From contig OZ038422.1 of the NCBI GenBank assembly GCA_964036155.1, positions 36,355,201 through 36,419,200 of the forward strand: 64,000 nucleotides of DNA, written 5' to 3'. Below are positions 1 to 18,600 of this stretch, one piece after another. The notes under the pieces are model-generated. The model did no database searches and was not told where the DNA came from. It saw nothing but the letters and a program-made list of their open reading frames with translations. Each line of letters starts with the position of its first letter. Positions within the stretch are counted from its first letter, which is position 1. The position numbers and the translations under genes were made by a program. This DNA comes from Diploscapter coronatus (Eukaryota > Nematoda > Chromadorea > Rhabditida > Rhabditidae).

Positions 1-3000
1 GACATCTTTACGACTTCGTAAAACAAAACAAATAGCGACGGGGAAAGTTTAAAACTGTTCATGATTTTTGGAAAGTGTCTTACTAATATTTCTGCTGGAA
101 AGATTTTCTTTTAAGATTTTACAAAATTGAAGATAAATATAGCCACAATTATCTCCAAAAGTCGTGTTGATTTGAGGAAATTTTCAAAATGACCACTCCA
201 AATATCAGGCGTTATCCAAATTATTGAAATTTTTACGCGCCATTATAATTTCCCTAGAAAATATGCAAAAAAAAAAATGCGCACAAATTGAAATAAAGCC
301 CAACCTGAACCATAAAGGACTTGATGACCCTGTGGAAAGTAAGTCCGTTGTAGTAGCCTCTTCTCGAATGCGTGCAGAAATTCTCGACCGTTTTGGGGCA
401 TTCCTCTCCGAACAGATGAATTCGGATGTCGCCCATCGAAGTGTGCAGAATTGCGAATTCGGACAGTTTCTTATTCTCAACATCGGCCTGAAATTCGCGT
501 TTTTATTAAAATTGATTTTTATTAACATTTTTATCAGACACACCTAATGCTCGTATATCTAACAAACTCGGTAAAATGAAGAGGAAAATGCATGTGTTTT
601 CCTCACTTATCAGCAGACAGTGTATCTACCACTCTAGTTTCTCTATGTATTTTATGTATACGCACATTTCAAGCATGAAGTTTCAAGTAAAATATTTGGA
701 TTCTCGTTTGATTAAAGCATTTGATATGGATAATTGAGGAAGAATAAATCTGCAAGGAATGACCTCAACAGCAGTGATCTGATCCTCTTTCTTTGGCTTC
801 TCATTGAACACGTCTCTGCTCGTTGCATTTTCATCCTCCTCATCGTCATAAGCAAATGGCTCTGCATTCGTGAACAAATAGAAGCGATTCTTCTTGTAGG
901 CGGTGCAGGCCTAAAATCAGGTGTTCGCTGAATTCATTTTAAAGATACTAAATCTTCGAGTATATCAAAATTTTCAAACAGAATTCAGAAGAATTGGTTT
1001 TTACCAACTGATCTGCAATTCTCATGTTTCAGATAAAAATACGAAAAAAAAACCCACAAATAGTGGGTCAGGATCATTTGGCTTATTGAGATTGGGATTC
1101 TCGGCAGCCTCTGTCTCGATGGTCGTGGCTGCTCCCTGCAAACGGGCGCGCACATCTGGTACTGCTCTGGAACGATAGCATTCTTTGGGAAAATTCCGTG
1201 AAAACTTGCTTGCAAAGAGAAACCGCGAGGAATCGAATCGTCTCTTCTTTTCCGACGGTCCTCACAACTCTGTCAGTCGTGATATTGTAGACCTAAAAAT
1301 GAAATTTATTTTGGGAACGAGCATAATTTTCAAATAAAATTTTTTTTTGCAACACGCAAAATATCTGATAAAACATGGGAGAAAAATTTTTCCATCCACG
1401 ATTTTTTTTTTTTTAAATCTACTCGTTCATCTTCCATAAAAATTGAATCTTGATCACCCCCTGATAAAAGTATGGCTAGAAACTACCTTGATCCCGATAA
1501 TGGAGGGATAGAGAATGAAATTGGAAGTGTAGTCCCAGCAGAAGGCCACGGGCTGCTTCGCCCTCTCGTCGTCTTCTTTGTCCATTTCCTTCTCGCATGC
1601 GACTCGACGATTCCACTCCATGTTTTGCAGGCCGAAATTCCTGAAAAATTAGATCATCATTTTTGACAATACGTAAATGCGCGGTATGACGTGAGTTTTA
1701 TTTTGCCATAAAATTCGTTATTTATATTCTTTCTCTATCGTCAGTCCCTAACTATAGTTATCACATTTTCATTTAAAAACTGTGACGTCTTTTCTTGAAT
1801 TTAAAAATTAACTAACCGATTTTCCTTAGCCTCTGAAGTGTATTTGCCGAGATTTTCATCGATCGTCTTGATCAGTTTGCCAGTCAGAATGTCGAAAATT
1901 CGGACCTTTTTGTCAGACGACATCGTCGCGAATTGCAGACCACTAGGGCTGATCTTGAGGCAGGTCACTGTGGATTTGGTCTGGAACGGATCGATTTAAT
2001 ACTCTTCCAGAGAAAAACTGTTCCTTGTATTTGTTACCATCTGACCACCATCATCGGCTATTTGTCATTAGATTGTCTTTTTCTTGCTCTATTTACTGAA
2101 TCCGGCTACAGATAGAGAATATGATGTTGATCAGCAAGTGGCAAATACAGCAAGTCATGGAAACTTTAAAATACCTTGAGAAATTCGTAGAGATCAGTGT
2201 CAGTCTTGCATTTCCACTTGAGATGAGTGGGCAGCTGCAGGTCCTTTCTGAACCCCATCCACATTTCAACAAAGCCTCGAGCATCAGTAGAAATCGCCAC
2301 ATCCAGAGTTGTGCTGTACTGAAATTAAAAGAAAATGAAACTTGTCGCTGGTACCTCTCGTGAAGTGCAATTTGAAAGAAATATTATGCCCAAATTTATC
2401 ACTCTTCCCTTATAACTTCGATAATACCTAAGTAATTTCAGCTCGATGAAATAGGTGATGAAAGGCAGAATAAACTAATCTCCTTCTACATGCCTTATAC
2501 GTGAAAGGCGTTGTTAGTCACCTAATCTTAAATGTTAAAACATTTACAAAAAAAAAAACCTTCAACTCACATCGATGTGCGTCACAGGGGCCGAATGGAG
2601 TTTGTCGAGCGGTGAATTTTCTGGGTTCAGAATCGTGGCTGAGCTCTTCGCATCTACAACGACAATTCGACCTGATTTCGCATCGGAAATCGCCAAATAC
2701 GGAACGACATCGCTGGCTGAAATGATTCTTTCTCACTATAATTGACATGCTCTTCGTCGCTTTTGGAGCGGATACAGCTTGACACTGTGACACTAACACT
2801 GCACGAGGAATTATGATAGTTCTCGTTGAAAGAACAAAAATCAAATACCTTGATGAATGAAAGCAGCAGTTTTGGGAGGGAAATCGAATTTGAGCATGTT
2901 GATCATGTCGAAATTTTCGACATCGAAGATCTTGACCGAATTGTCCGCTTGACAGACCGTCGCCAGCAGAGTGCCGTTGAAGTTGCAGCAGATGTGAGAG

Positions 3001-3743
3001 AAGGCATCTGAAAGAAGAAATCGAATTTGAAGAAGAGGAATTGAATGATGAAGAAGAAACATCAATCAAATAAGTAATGAAATTGAAAGAAATGGTGACT
3101 CAAGACCTTCATCGAACTGATAAAAATAAATTTCTTACGCAAATGGCATCTGAAGTGCTTGACGAACTCGATGCCCTCCCCGTGCTTCTTCTTCCAGAAC
3201 TTCAAGTGACCGTCGATGCTCGCTGTCACGATGAAGTCCGTCCTGAAATCATCATTCTTTCACCAACTAAATTTTAGCAATCAGCTGTAAATCTACGCTT
3301 AAACAAGGAAGGTTTGATTTCGACCTCATATATTTGTCATCAGCTTTACTTTCTCTTCCTATCCATTCTAGCCCATATTTCGATGACGTACACAGAAAGT
3401 TGTGTGAATTCTCCTTGGCAATTCACGTGAAATTCACGAAAACCAACTCACTGTGTGGCGAGAACATGAGAGATGGTGTCTCTGTGCATGAAGGACTTCT
3501 CGTACTGACTGGCCGAGGGGACCGATCGCAGGTAGGTTTCTTCGTATTTCAGCGTCTTCTCGATCGTTTCCGACTCGACTTCTGCTTCTAAAAAATTAAA
3601 TTAAAAAGTGGAAATTAAAAATTAAAAATTGCAGACTCACTCTTGGTTTTCTTCTTGACTGGCTCCTCACTTTTCTCTGCCTTGTCCGTTCTGCCCTCGT
3701 CTCCTTTCGTCTCCACAGGCACTTCTTCCGGTGATTTCGCCAT
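1..3743 (-). CDS. PPWD1: PPWD1-like WD40 and cyclophilin peptidyl-prolyl isomerase, 3' end beyond window
   Basis: Peptidylprolyl isomerase of the spliceosome-associated PPWD1 family, expected in the nucleus. The ATG at 3743 opens an acidic/lysine-rich start ([16 protein letters not shown]). It is followed by the family signature [18 protein letters not shown] (about 3560-3450), then WD40 blades: [14 protein letters not shown] (~3210), [20 protein letters not shown] (~2940-2870), [16 protein letters not shown] (~2300) and [19 protein letters not shown] (~1900). A linker carries [18 protein letters not shown] (~1130) and [13 protein letters not shown] (~800). The cyclophilin domain begins at ~483-316 with [20 protein letters not shown] and [16 protein letters not shown]. 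At least ten exons are visible. The last visible exon ends at about 316 at a weak donor (GTTGGG); the next cyclophilin exon (normally GDPTGTG...) is not in 1-315, so the gene runs off the left edge. Identification rests on motif order matching PPWD1 rather than a plain cyclophilin. Head-to-head with DHX16. Confidence 0.93.
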
Positions 3744-3942
3744 CGAGTCCTTCAAAAAACTAAAATTATCAACGAAAAATGAAAACAAAAATAGAGAAAT
3801 TCAAAAATACACTCCATTTGCACCAATCACACCAATCATTTCGCATTGGCGCCGCATTTTATTTTCGTCTTATTCCCCCTTGAATTTTCGAATTTTTCTT
3901 TTCGTCGTTACTTTTTTTACCGAATTCGTGAGTTTCCAGAAG
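3744..3942. promoter_or_regulatory. Divergent promoter between PPWD1 and DHX16
   Basis: Only 199 bp separate the two start codons, so both genes must share this promoter or have overlapping ones. The stretch holds a GC-containing core (CATTGGCGCCGCATTTT, ~3843-3859) with an ATTGG element in an otherwise AT-rich sequence. No TATA box is seen. A TTTCCAG acceptor-like site lies 5 nt before the DHX16 ATG, compatible with trans-splicing. Sharing of control is inferred from spacing. Confidence 0.6.
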
Positions 3943-10916
<6,974 letters not shown>

Positions 10917-11126
10917 ATCAAATCCGACAAGAGGAATGGAGATTATGGTGCATTTGCACATTTTCATCCATCTCAGAAGATAAAAAAAGGTCTTGCTGAT
11001 CTTCTCCCACTCTTTATCTACATTCACATGTAATCTCAATGCAGTTTCCGCACACAATTAGAAGAGTGTTTGTACAGAAATTGGGTGGAAATTACATGCT
11101 AGTGTGGTGGAGATCACATAAGGCCA

Positions 11127-11132
11127 AATAAA
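11127..11132 (+). terminator. Polyadenylation signal of DHX16
   Basis: AATAAA lies about 210 bp after the DHX16 stop, in the convergent gap to the dehydrogenase gene. On the other strand a TTTATT at ~11290 (AATAAA when read minus) can serve the opposing gene. The rest of 10917-11285 is AT-rich 3' UTR with no coding sequence recognised. Confidence 0.6.
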
Positions 11133-11559
11133 AGTCAATTCAATTTAAACTATTTCAATTCCTTTGTTCTTCCAGTTTTTTTTGTTTTTCATCATTGTTA
11201 AATTTCTCTACGTGTATTTTCTGCGATCGTTTTTTTCCAAATTTTTCAAGGGTTTTAATGATGGATAAGTTATTTTAGAAAATGAACTTGTTTATTCAGA
11301 AATGAATCAATTCATAACAACTCATAGCATAAATTAAAAATAAGATTTCATAAGTATCCATAGATAGAAAATTAGATCGAGCTGAAAGACGTTGGCGAAA
11401 ACGAATTAATAGTGCTGCAGTACTTCGCGGTTCAGCTAAACTATCAATTTTAGTTGAAGATTTGGAATCTCGAAATATTATAGTCATCACAATCTGATGA
11501 ATACGCATGAAAGCAAGACTGTTGGCAGTAGAGTGAAACAGTTTTTTTCCAATTTAATG

Positions 11560-13742
11560 CTAGATCTTTTTGACTGACAACATCTCCCGTATGCAATGAG
11601 GAGTATTTACCTTCCCTTCCTCATAGTCTCTTATACTCTTTCAAGTTGTAAATATCTTATTTTATGGTAAAAATCTCTCAGACTTACAATTCCGAGGGGA
11701 TTTCCCTTGTTGAATTGGACGATGTTCTCAGCGACTTCGACAGCCACGCGCAGTTGCGCGTCGATTGTGGAGGCACCCAAATGAGGGGTGCAGATTGCGT
11801 TCGGGTGATTGATCAAATCACGATACTTGGGTGGCTCCTGAAATATTTGATGAATACCATAAAAATAGTTGTGCAGGCTTAAGAAATGATGTAAAAATAT
11901 GCAATCTTAGTTAAGAAGTCAATGTCATCAAATCACCATATTGCTATTTTCAATTTAAATATAATCTCAATATATTTGAATCTCGAAGAATTAGTCCTTT
12001 TCTGAACCAGAAGGATCATCAGAAATTTACGGAAGTAGGAACAATTTCAGTTTTGACTCAACTTTAAATACAAATAGCAGTTAGACTAAGTTGAAGTGCG
12101 CAAATCTCTGAAGATCATAAAAATTGGGCAATTTTGAAATTCGGTTTTTCTCCTCCAAAATATTCTTCGATTCACCTCGACAAAGACATCGATAGCAGCA
12201 CCGGCAGCTTGTCCCGAATTGAGTGCCTCGACCAGATCCTCTTCGTTCACGATACCCCCTCTAGCCACGTTGACGATTCTCACTCCTTTCTTGCACTTGC
12301 CGAGCACTAAACCAGTCATCAATACTAGCCTTTCATTGCCACTTGCCTTCCTTGTTGATGAGATTCTCGGTCTGCTTGATCAACGGCACATGCACCGTGA
12401 TGTAATCGGCCTGAGGCCAGATCTCATCCAGACTCAGCAGTTCGATATTTTTCTCAGCTGCTTGCTAAAGTTATGAATGATTCTTTGCATAGGTAATAAT
12501 TTTCGATTAAAAATCTTCAGGATTAGGAACACTGAATGTCTCATAAATACTGATAATGAATGACATTGAACATGTTTGTTGTTTGTGAAACTGATACTTT
12601 GTGCTATTTTTCTAGGCAATCTCGGGAAATGGGTCGAAAAAGTATTGATATAATGGCATAAAGGTAAAATATTAGAAATTTCTGAAACAATTAAACTAAG
12701 AAAATTGATTTGCAATCCTGTCAATTCTCAGATCTAATAGCAAAATCATACCTGCTTTGAAACGATCGGATCATATCCAATGACCCTCATTCCAAAGGCC
12801 TGCATCCTCGTAGCCACTTCCAGGCCAATTCTGCCCAAGCCAATTATGGCCAGAGTTCGTCCGAAGATCTAAGAAATTGACAACTTGGCAAATTGTATTA
12901 TCGTATTATTTTGCACCTCTTCCCCCATGAAGGCCTTCCTCTCCCATTTGCCGTCCCTCATGGTAGCCACAGCCTGAGGCACATGTCGAGGCAGCGAGAC
13001 GATCAGGGTACACGTCAATTCGGCTGCAGAACGAGAATTCGCTTCTGTAATTGATAAAGGAATGAAGGACTTTCATTTGATAAGATAGGCGATAAGAAGT
13101 TTCGTCGTTATTTTCCGAGTGATGATGATGATATAAAACAGAAAATCGTGCATAACTGTGTTGAATGAATATTAGAACTATGATCTTTCTACGTTCAAAA
13201 ATCAGATAATCAAAATACTCAAGAGCATGTTCTTTATATGATCTCCCAATCTCCAATAATTCAGAGACAAATCTTTGTTTTTACGAAACTTCATAGGATT
13301 GACGTAGTTGAGTGAATGAAGAAAAGAATGTAAACGTTCAAAACGAAACTCATAACATACGAGGAGTATTCATAACGAGTGTCCTTGTCTGCGTAGCAGC
13401 CCCCACATCGATGTTATCCACTCCGGTTCCCGCTCTGCCGACCATTTTCAACTTGCCCTCTGCTGCTCTCAGCAGTTTGTCCGTAATCTACAAGAGAAAC
13501 CTCGTTTTCTCCAACTCAATTCCTTTTCTTACCTTAGTCGCACTCCTCACAATCACTGCATCGAATTGCGGTAGAGTCTCAAGCAATTCTTCCTCTTTTT
13601 GCTTCGTTTTTATCGTAACCTAGAATTTCAAATTCTTCGAATTCCACTTGAAAATACGGATAACCTCGATTCCATTGTTCTTAAGGATGTCGACGCATTC
13701 CTTCTCGATGTCGTCGGCTATGAGAACTCGGGAGATCTGCAT
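11560..13742 (-). CDS. PHGDH: D-3-phosphoglycerate dehydrogenase, short form
   Basis: Oxidises 3-phosphoglycerate to 3-phosphohydroxypyruvate with NAD, the first step of serine synthesis; cytosolic by family knowledge. Start ATG at 13742 ([20 protein letters not shown]). Exons encode [11 protein letters not shown] (~13550), [17 protein letters not shown] (~13430), the NAD-binding [15 protein letters not shown] (~12840), [19 protein letters not shown] (~12400), [20 protein letters not shown] with the conserved Arg (~12260) and [20 protein letters not shown] with the catalytic His region (~11780). Coding sequence is clear to GNPLGI at ~11686, followed by a good donor (GTAAGT). A final short exon ending SVKKI and TAG at 11560 is possible but not proven. 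About 320 residues result, so the substrate-binding/ACT C-terminal region of the ~530-residue vertebrate enzyme is absent. Converges on DHX16. Confidence 0.93.
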
Positions 13743-15339
13743 TTTCTGGTTTTCCTAATCTAAATATTAATTTAAAAGATTTGCGATGTAAAGGGATAAA
13801 GTATACATGATGCGATCATATAAAATCAGACAGATTTATTTATGAGTTATGGAGAATTCGGAAGATTTAGATTTTCTCTTTCTAATTAAGAATGATAAAC
13901 CCCAGAATTTCAATGGATAGTGCATAAGTTACAAGGATCGATAAACTGAAATAAGATGTATTTATAAAGTCCAAAACAAGTGGACTGTGGTGTTGAATAC
14001 ACATGATAACCCCGTGCTTCGGGCCGACAGTGCAGAAAGTCTGATTGCTTCCCTTTATATCTAACCACTATCTTACTCAGCACTATCGTAAACACTCACT
14101 CTCACGTACGCACTTCAACATGGGAAAACCATCTCACACTTTCAACTACTCTGCAGAACATGTGTACTATGGACATCTGAATCTGAACATGATGCAATAT
14201 CACTTCAGCTACAGTTACAACTGAATTTTTCGATCATGATAAATGGAAAACGAATGATGTGCATTGAGACATTTAATCAAATAGATGCCAATTCTAAAGT
14301 AACACTAAAATGATAGAAGATACAAGTAAATGGATGAACATTATATTAGGCGGGTGAAAAAGTCTTCACAAGCAATTAGCCTGCTCATGTCGATTCTGAC
14401 AAATATTCATTATATCAGATCAGATGAAATTTTACCCACTATTATGCATCTCTAAAGAGGACAATCTGTACCCGATTTCATTCGGATCCGTTATGCACGC
14501 TTATGTTATTCAGTGAGAATTTGAAGACAATTAGTTGAACTTATTTACAAACCTATTAAAATTCGAGAGCTTATATTTTGGAAAGTTAATATTTCAATTT
14601 AGAAAGAAAAATAATGATTCAAAATGAAAGCGCCACTTGCAGGGACGAATCATTTGAAAAGTGAAAGATAATAACGGGGTCACTTATAAGGAAGACCTGC
14701 AGAGCGATTGGGGTTGGGGACAAAGAGAGTAGAAAGTGAGTGGGTGATGTCCAGAGGCAATCAAAAACTATGACCGAACGATTGATTGGGAAGCAGATAA
14801 GAAATTAGAAGTGATAAATCAGAATACAGAAAGGGCGATAAGCGAATATGACATCAAAAATGCACATAATCGATAATATGGCAAAATTGGATCAGATAAT
14901 GACAATCTTCTTCGGGAAAAAATGGCTGATTTGTAAGCCGACATCTTATTGCTTCACTACAATATCTATGAAATCAAAACACACGATATCAGATGAAATG
15001 ATTAAGATGTAATCTGAGTTAATTACACTGAAAATGCGTTTTATTCAAATTAAAGATTTAGAAGATTTCCACAAGAACCGACATTAATTGCGTTTCGCAA
15101 TTCTTAAAATTACTATTTTTACTGCAACTTTAAGAGACTTTTTAGAAGTAAAAGCACATAGCAAAATGCAATTTTATACTTACGAATTGATCATTCAGGC
15201 AGAATAGTTCGCCTCCATACTCTTTGATATTAGATTTGTGTTTTACTACATCCGTATTTCTTATAATCAGAAAAACTCGTCTGTGCGATCGATTATTTGA
15301 AGAAGATGCCTCTAGACATTCGCTTCTAAACAACTAACC
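13743..15339. other. Intergenic region, no recognised gene
   Basis: AT-rich sequence upstream of the dehydrogenase. It holds only short open frames. One 34-codon frame on the plus strand (14120-14224) begins MGKPSHTFNYS and is rich in Tyr, His and Asn; it could be chance. A TATATAA-like element and a purine-rich stretch (14700-14760) are present, but no motif gives a function. Confidence 0.5.
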
Positions 15340-15646
15340 ATGAACCAATCGTATTCATCTGCATGTAGTACAGCAATTCCTCGATACCCTAAGTACATTC
15401 TGACCGAGCATTTTCTGTCAGTTCTGACCACCTGCGTCAACATCACTGCAACCTATTGCCTACTCTACAGATCCCCTTCATTCATGGGCAAGTTTCGATA
15501 TATGCTTCTGTACCATTTATTAGCGTAAGTAATATGTTCTGAATTTTGTAAGCATTCGAAAATGATAACGATATAAAACCCCAGTTTCCTGTAGCTGCCA
15601 CCATCAGATCTTCATGACCATTTGCGTTTTTCATCAAACCTTTTAG
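15340..15646 (+). pseudogene. Serpentine chemoreceptor N-terminal fragment (SRH/STR-like)
   Basis: An ATG at 15340 opens an exon with a hydrophobic segment (FLSVLTTCVNITATYCLLYR) followed by SPSFMGKFRYMLLYHLL. This resembles the first membrane helix and first intracellular loop of nematode SRH/STR-type seven-helix receptors, where a helix ends in YCILFKTP and is followed by a basic loop and LLNxHxW. A donor (GTAAGT) follows at ~15524. A phase-compatible acceptor (CCTGTAG) leads to a short exon that stops at 15646. No further membrane helices exist before the next gene's 3' end 41 bp away. I read it as a truncated receptor; a short novel gene is the alternative. Confidence 0.45.
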
Positions 15647-15686
15647 GTTAGAGAGTGTTGAACAAATTAAAAAAAAATACTAAGAT

Positions 15687-18600
15687 TTATAAGATCTCAA
15701 CTTGAAGGAAATTCTTTTTGTCACCAGAGGATGGTTTCAAACCATGCTTCTTCAGAATTTCCTTCTCTTCATCCGTCCATTCAGGCTTCTCCGGATCTGT
15801 CCTGTCCTTTCCGTGTGCTTCATAGTATTCCTCTTTGTTCACTCTGTAAGTAATTGAATTCTAATCTAAACAGCCACTAGCTAAAAAATATCGACTTACG
15901 CCAAGTGACTGTTTAGGTAATATTTTAATGCTCCTGGAGTTAAGTCATCCCCTGCGCATTTGCCACTTTGATAGACTGTAGGTTGGCAATATGTGCAGCC
16001 TTTTACTGGGCATTTCATGTATCCGGGAGGTGCGCTTGCCTCATCAACGCACGTAGGACGATGTTCGCTGCTTAAATTATCATCATTACAACTAACAGAT
16101 ATTTACAATTCTTCCCAATGAATAGTGATTCCGGTAGGTTGATTTTCATATGATTTTTCATGTATCATGATAAACGCTTCATTAGACTCAATTATCCATG
16201 GAGAGTTCATATTAAAACTTGTACTAAAGAATAGAAAGAAACCTGTGGTTTATGATACAAAATTCTCAGTCAAAACGCAATAGAAATTAGAAATTTATTC
16301 AAACTTGTCGAGGTTGTTTTTATCGAAATTGCTAAATATGCCCTTCTCTCAGAAAAATTGACCGGACGAACGCCGTGCAATAGCCGCTCGGAAGCCGGGC
16401 GGCTAGCACACTGCCATTCGTACGGCGTTCGTCCGGTCAATTCTTTGTTAGTTTACTTATAATGCTTCTGTAGTCCCTTTTCTCCCCTAAATATCTTGAG
16501 GCATCCCATTTCGCAGGGCTCTAGCTTCACACCCTTGACCCGGTTTTTGGCCAGCTGCTTCAATTCGGATTCATGGAATTTTTGACGAGATTCCTTTTCT
16601 CGGTGCTCCTTTCTAAATTTGGACCAATCTTCTACTACATGTAGGATTATTCACTTACTCTAAATGGCGATTGACAGTTGCTAAAAAGTTGCTGAAGTCC
16701 ATGTCCTCTTTTATCTCCCATGTCTTACCGCAGTCGGTAATTGGGCATTTGAATACTTTCTCTTTATCGGGTCGTGTTCCCGTTAACGACAGCGGGGCTT
16801 GGCTAGGATCTCCTTTGCTAAACGTACTTATTGCCAAACAGGTTGATATAGTCATATGAAATTGAGTTTCAACATTTCTAACTATCCGTCCAGAAATGTT
16901 CATATTTACGCATAAATATGTGTAAACTTTTTACCCCGATTGTTCCTTCGACTTGTGCACCCTTAAATTAGATTTTTAATTAATTTTTAAAGAGCAATTA
17001 AAAGAGGATACTGCATGTTGTGTTGGTTGAATCCGCCGACAGTGTCTGCCATAAATGGGCATGCAGTGCTCACTGGACAGTCCAACTCAAATCTGTTCAC
17101 GTTCGCTTCATGCTTGCTAAATTGATATTGATTACTCTTGAGCAATGTGTGAATAGAGTTCATACTCCTTGTGTTTGGTTATTTCCTTCTCGGTGTATGC
17201 ATAGAAGGTGCAATTTTCCCCATCCTTTCTCACGACGTCGCACTCGCGCCTTGTGATCTCATCTAATGACTTAGGATCGCCGTGCTTATACCTATAAAAT
17301 GGAAATTAGCAAGATTCTAGAAATCTTGAATCCTATCCTATATTCTGATAGCTTTTTCTACAAACTTACTTCATATGTTGTCGTAGCTGAGCTTGTGTAT
17401 CCGTGCGGAATATACATTCAGGTATGTCGCATTTCCAATCCTTTAGTCTGTACTCGTCGTGAATTCTAAATAAGTATCGATTATTATCTAGACATGTAAT
17501 TTATGTAAGAACTTCAAATGTTGTAGAAAAGGTTGATATGATGCAGATGTTTGTTTGCACATGGGGCATATAATGTCATTATTCGCTGGATTATGTACCT
17601 AAAATTATACAGATTATAAGTTTTAAATTGTAATTTAGAAATTCAGATAAATTTGGCTGCGCATTACGACTTCAATGTGTTAGCACGTCGTCTGTTATTT
17701 CTTGAAAATTTATTCTCCTATAGTTTTTAGAGATCATTTTTGAGTATATACAATGCTTACCCCTTCTCTAGGCACGGTGAACCCGTATTTAGCAGCAAAC
17801 GCTTCGTCTTTTTCCTGTCCCCTTTTGGTCATGGGAATTGTGCTGACGAAGAAGTTGTCCTGATTCAACCTGGCGAATTCCTCGTAATAGGGACGAAGGA
17901 CGCTGAAATCACAGCATTATTACTAACTAGCAATATTCAAAGGGTTATCTTCATGCTTTTACAGCTCAATGATAATGCCATGAGTGTAAGGATTCATAAT
18001 TTGCTATGTATGAATTTACTTACGATTCCGGATTAGGTAGGTCGAAACAAATTGCCTTCCACTTTCCTTCTCTTTCATTCTTAATCCGAAGACAGACGTT
18101 TGTAGATTCAGGCCTTGGATTCTTCATGTTATCGATGCCACTGCTTGCATAAGTGAAACTAAAATACACAATTTCTACAATGTTCTCGATTAAATCCATT
18201 TCACATACTTGAACATGGCCTCGACTGTGACCTTGTACTTTTCCATGTCCTTTCTGATCTTGTTGCAGATGCCACTCTCGAAAGATCCCATATCCATATT
18301 TATCTAAATATTTTGAAAAATACATAATTTTGGTGAAGCTTATTTATTTTTATATTCATCATTTTACAATTCATATGTACTATTTCGCCTATACATGCAG
18401 AAAACACATTATCGAAAATGGGATAGAGCTATGATAAAATCAGAATGCTCACCATTTTCACGAGAAAATTTAAAATATAAAAGCGATAAGTTTTGTCATG
18501 AGCTTACCTCCTCATTTTGAGGGTACATGTAGATGTCCTCAAAACTTCCGCCCAGACATGCCGAAAGCACGTGGCCATATTGGTCTCCTGGTAGCGCGTT

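Noticed and set aside
254..436. A stand-alone small cyclophilin gene at the left edge
   Set aside because: The frame is the start of the C-terminal cyclophilin domain of PPWD1; WD40 exons and the family linker ([13 protein letters not shown]) lie directly upstream on the same strand.
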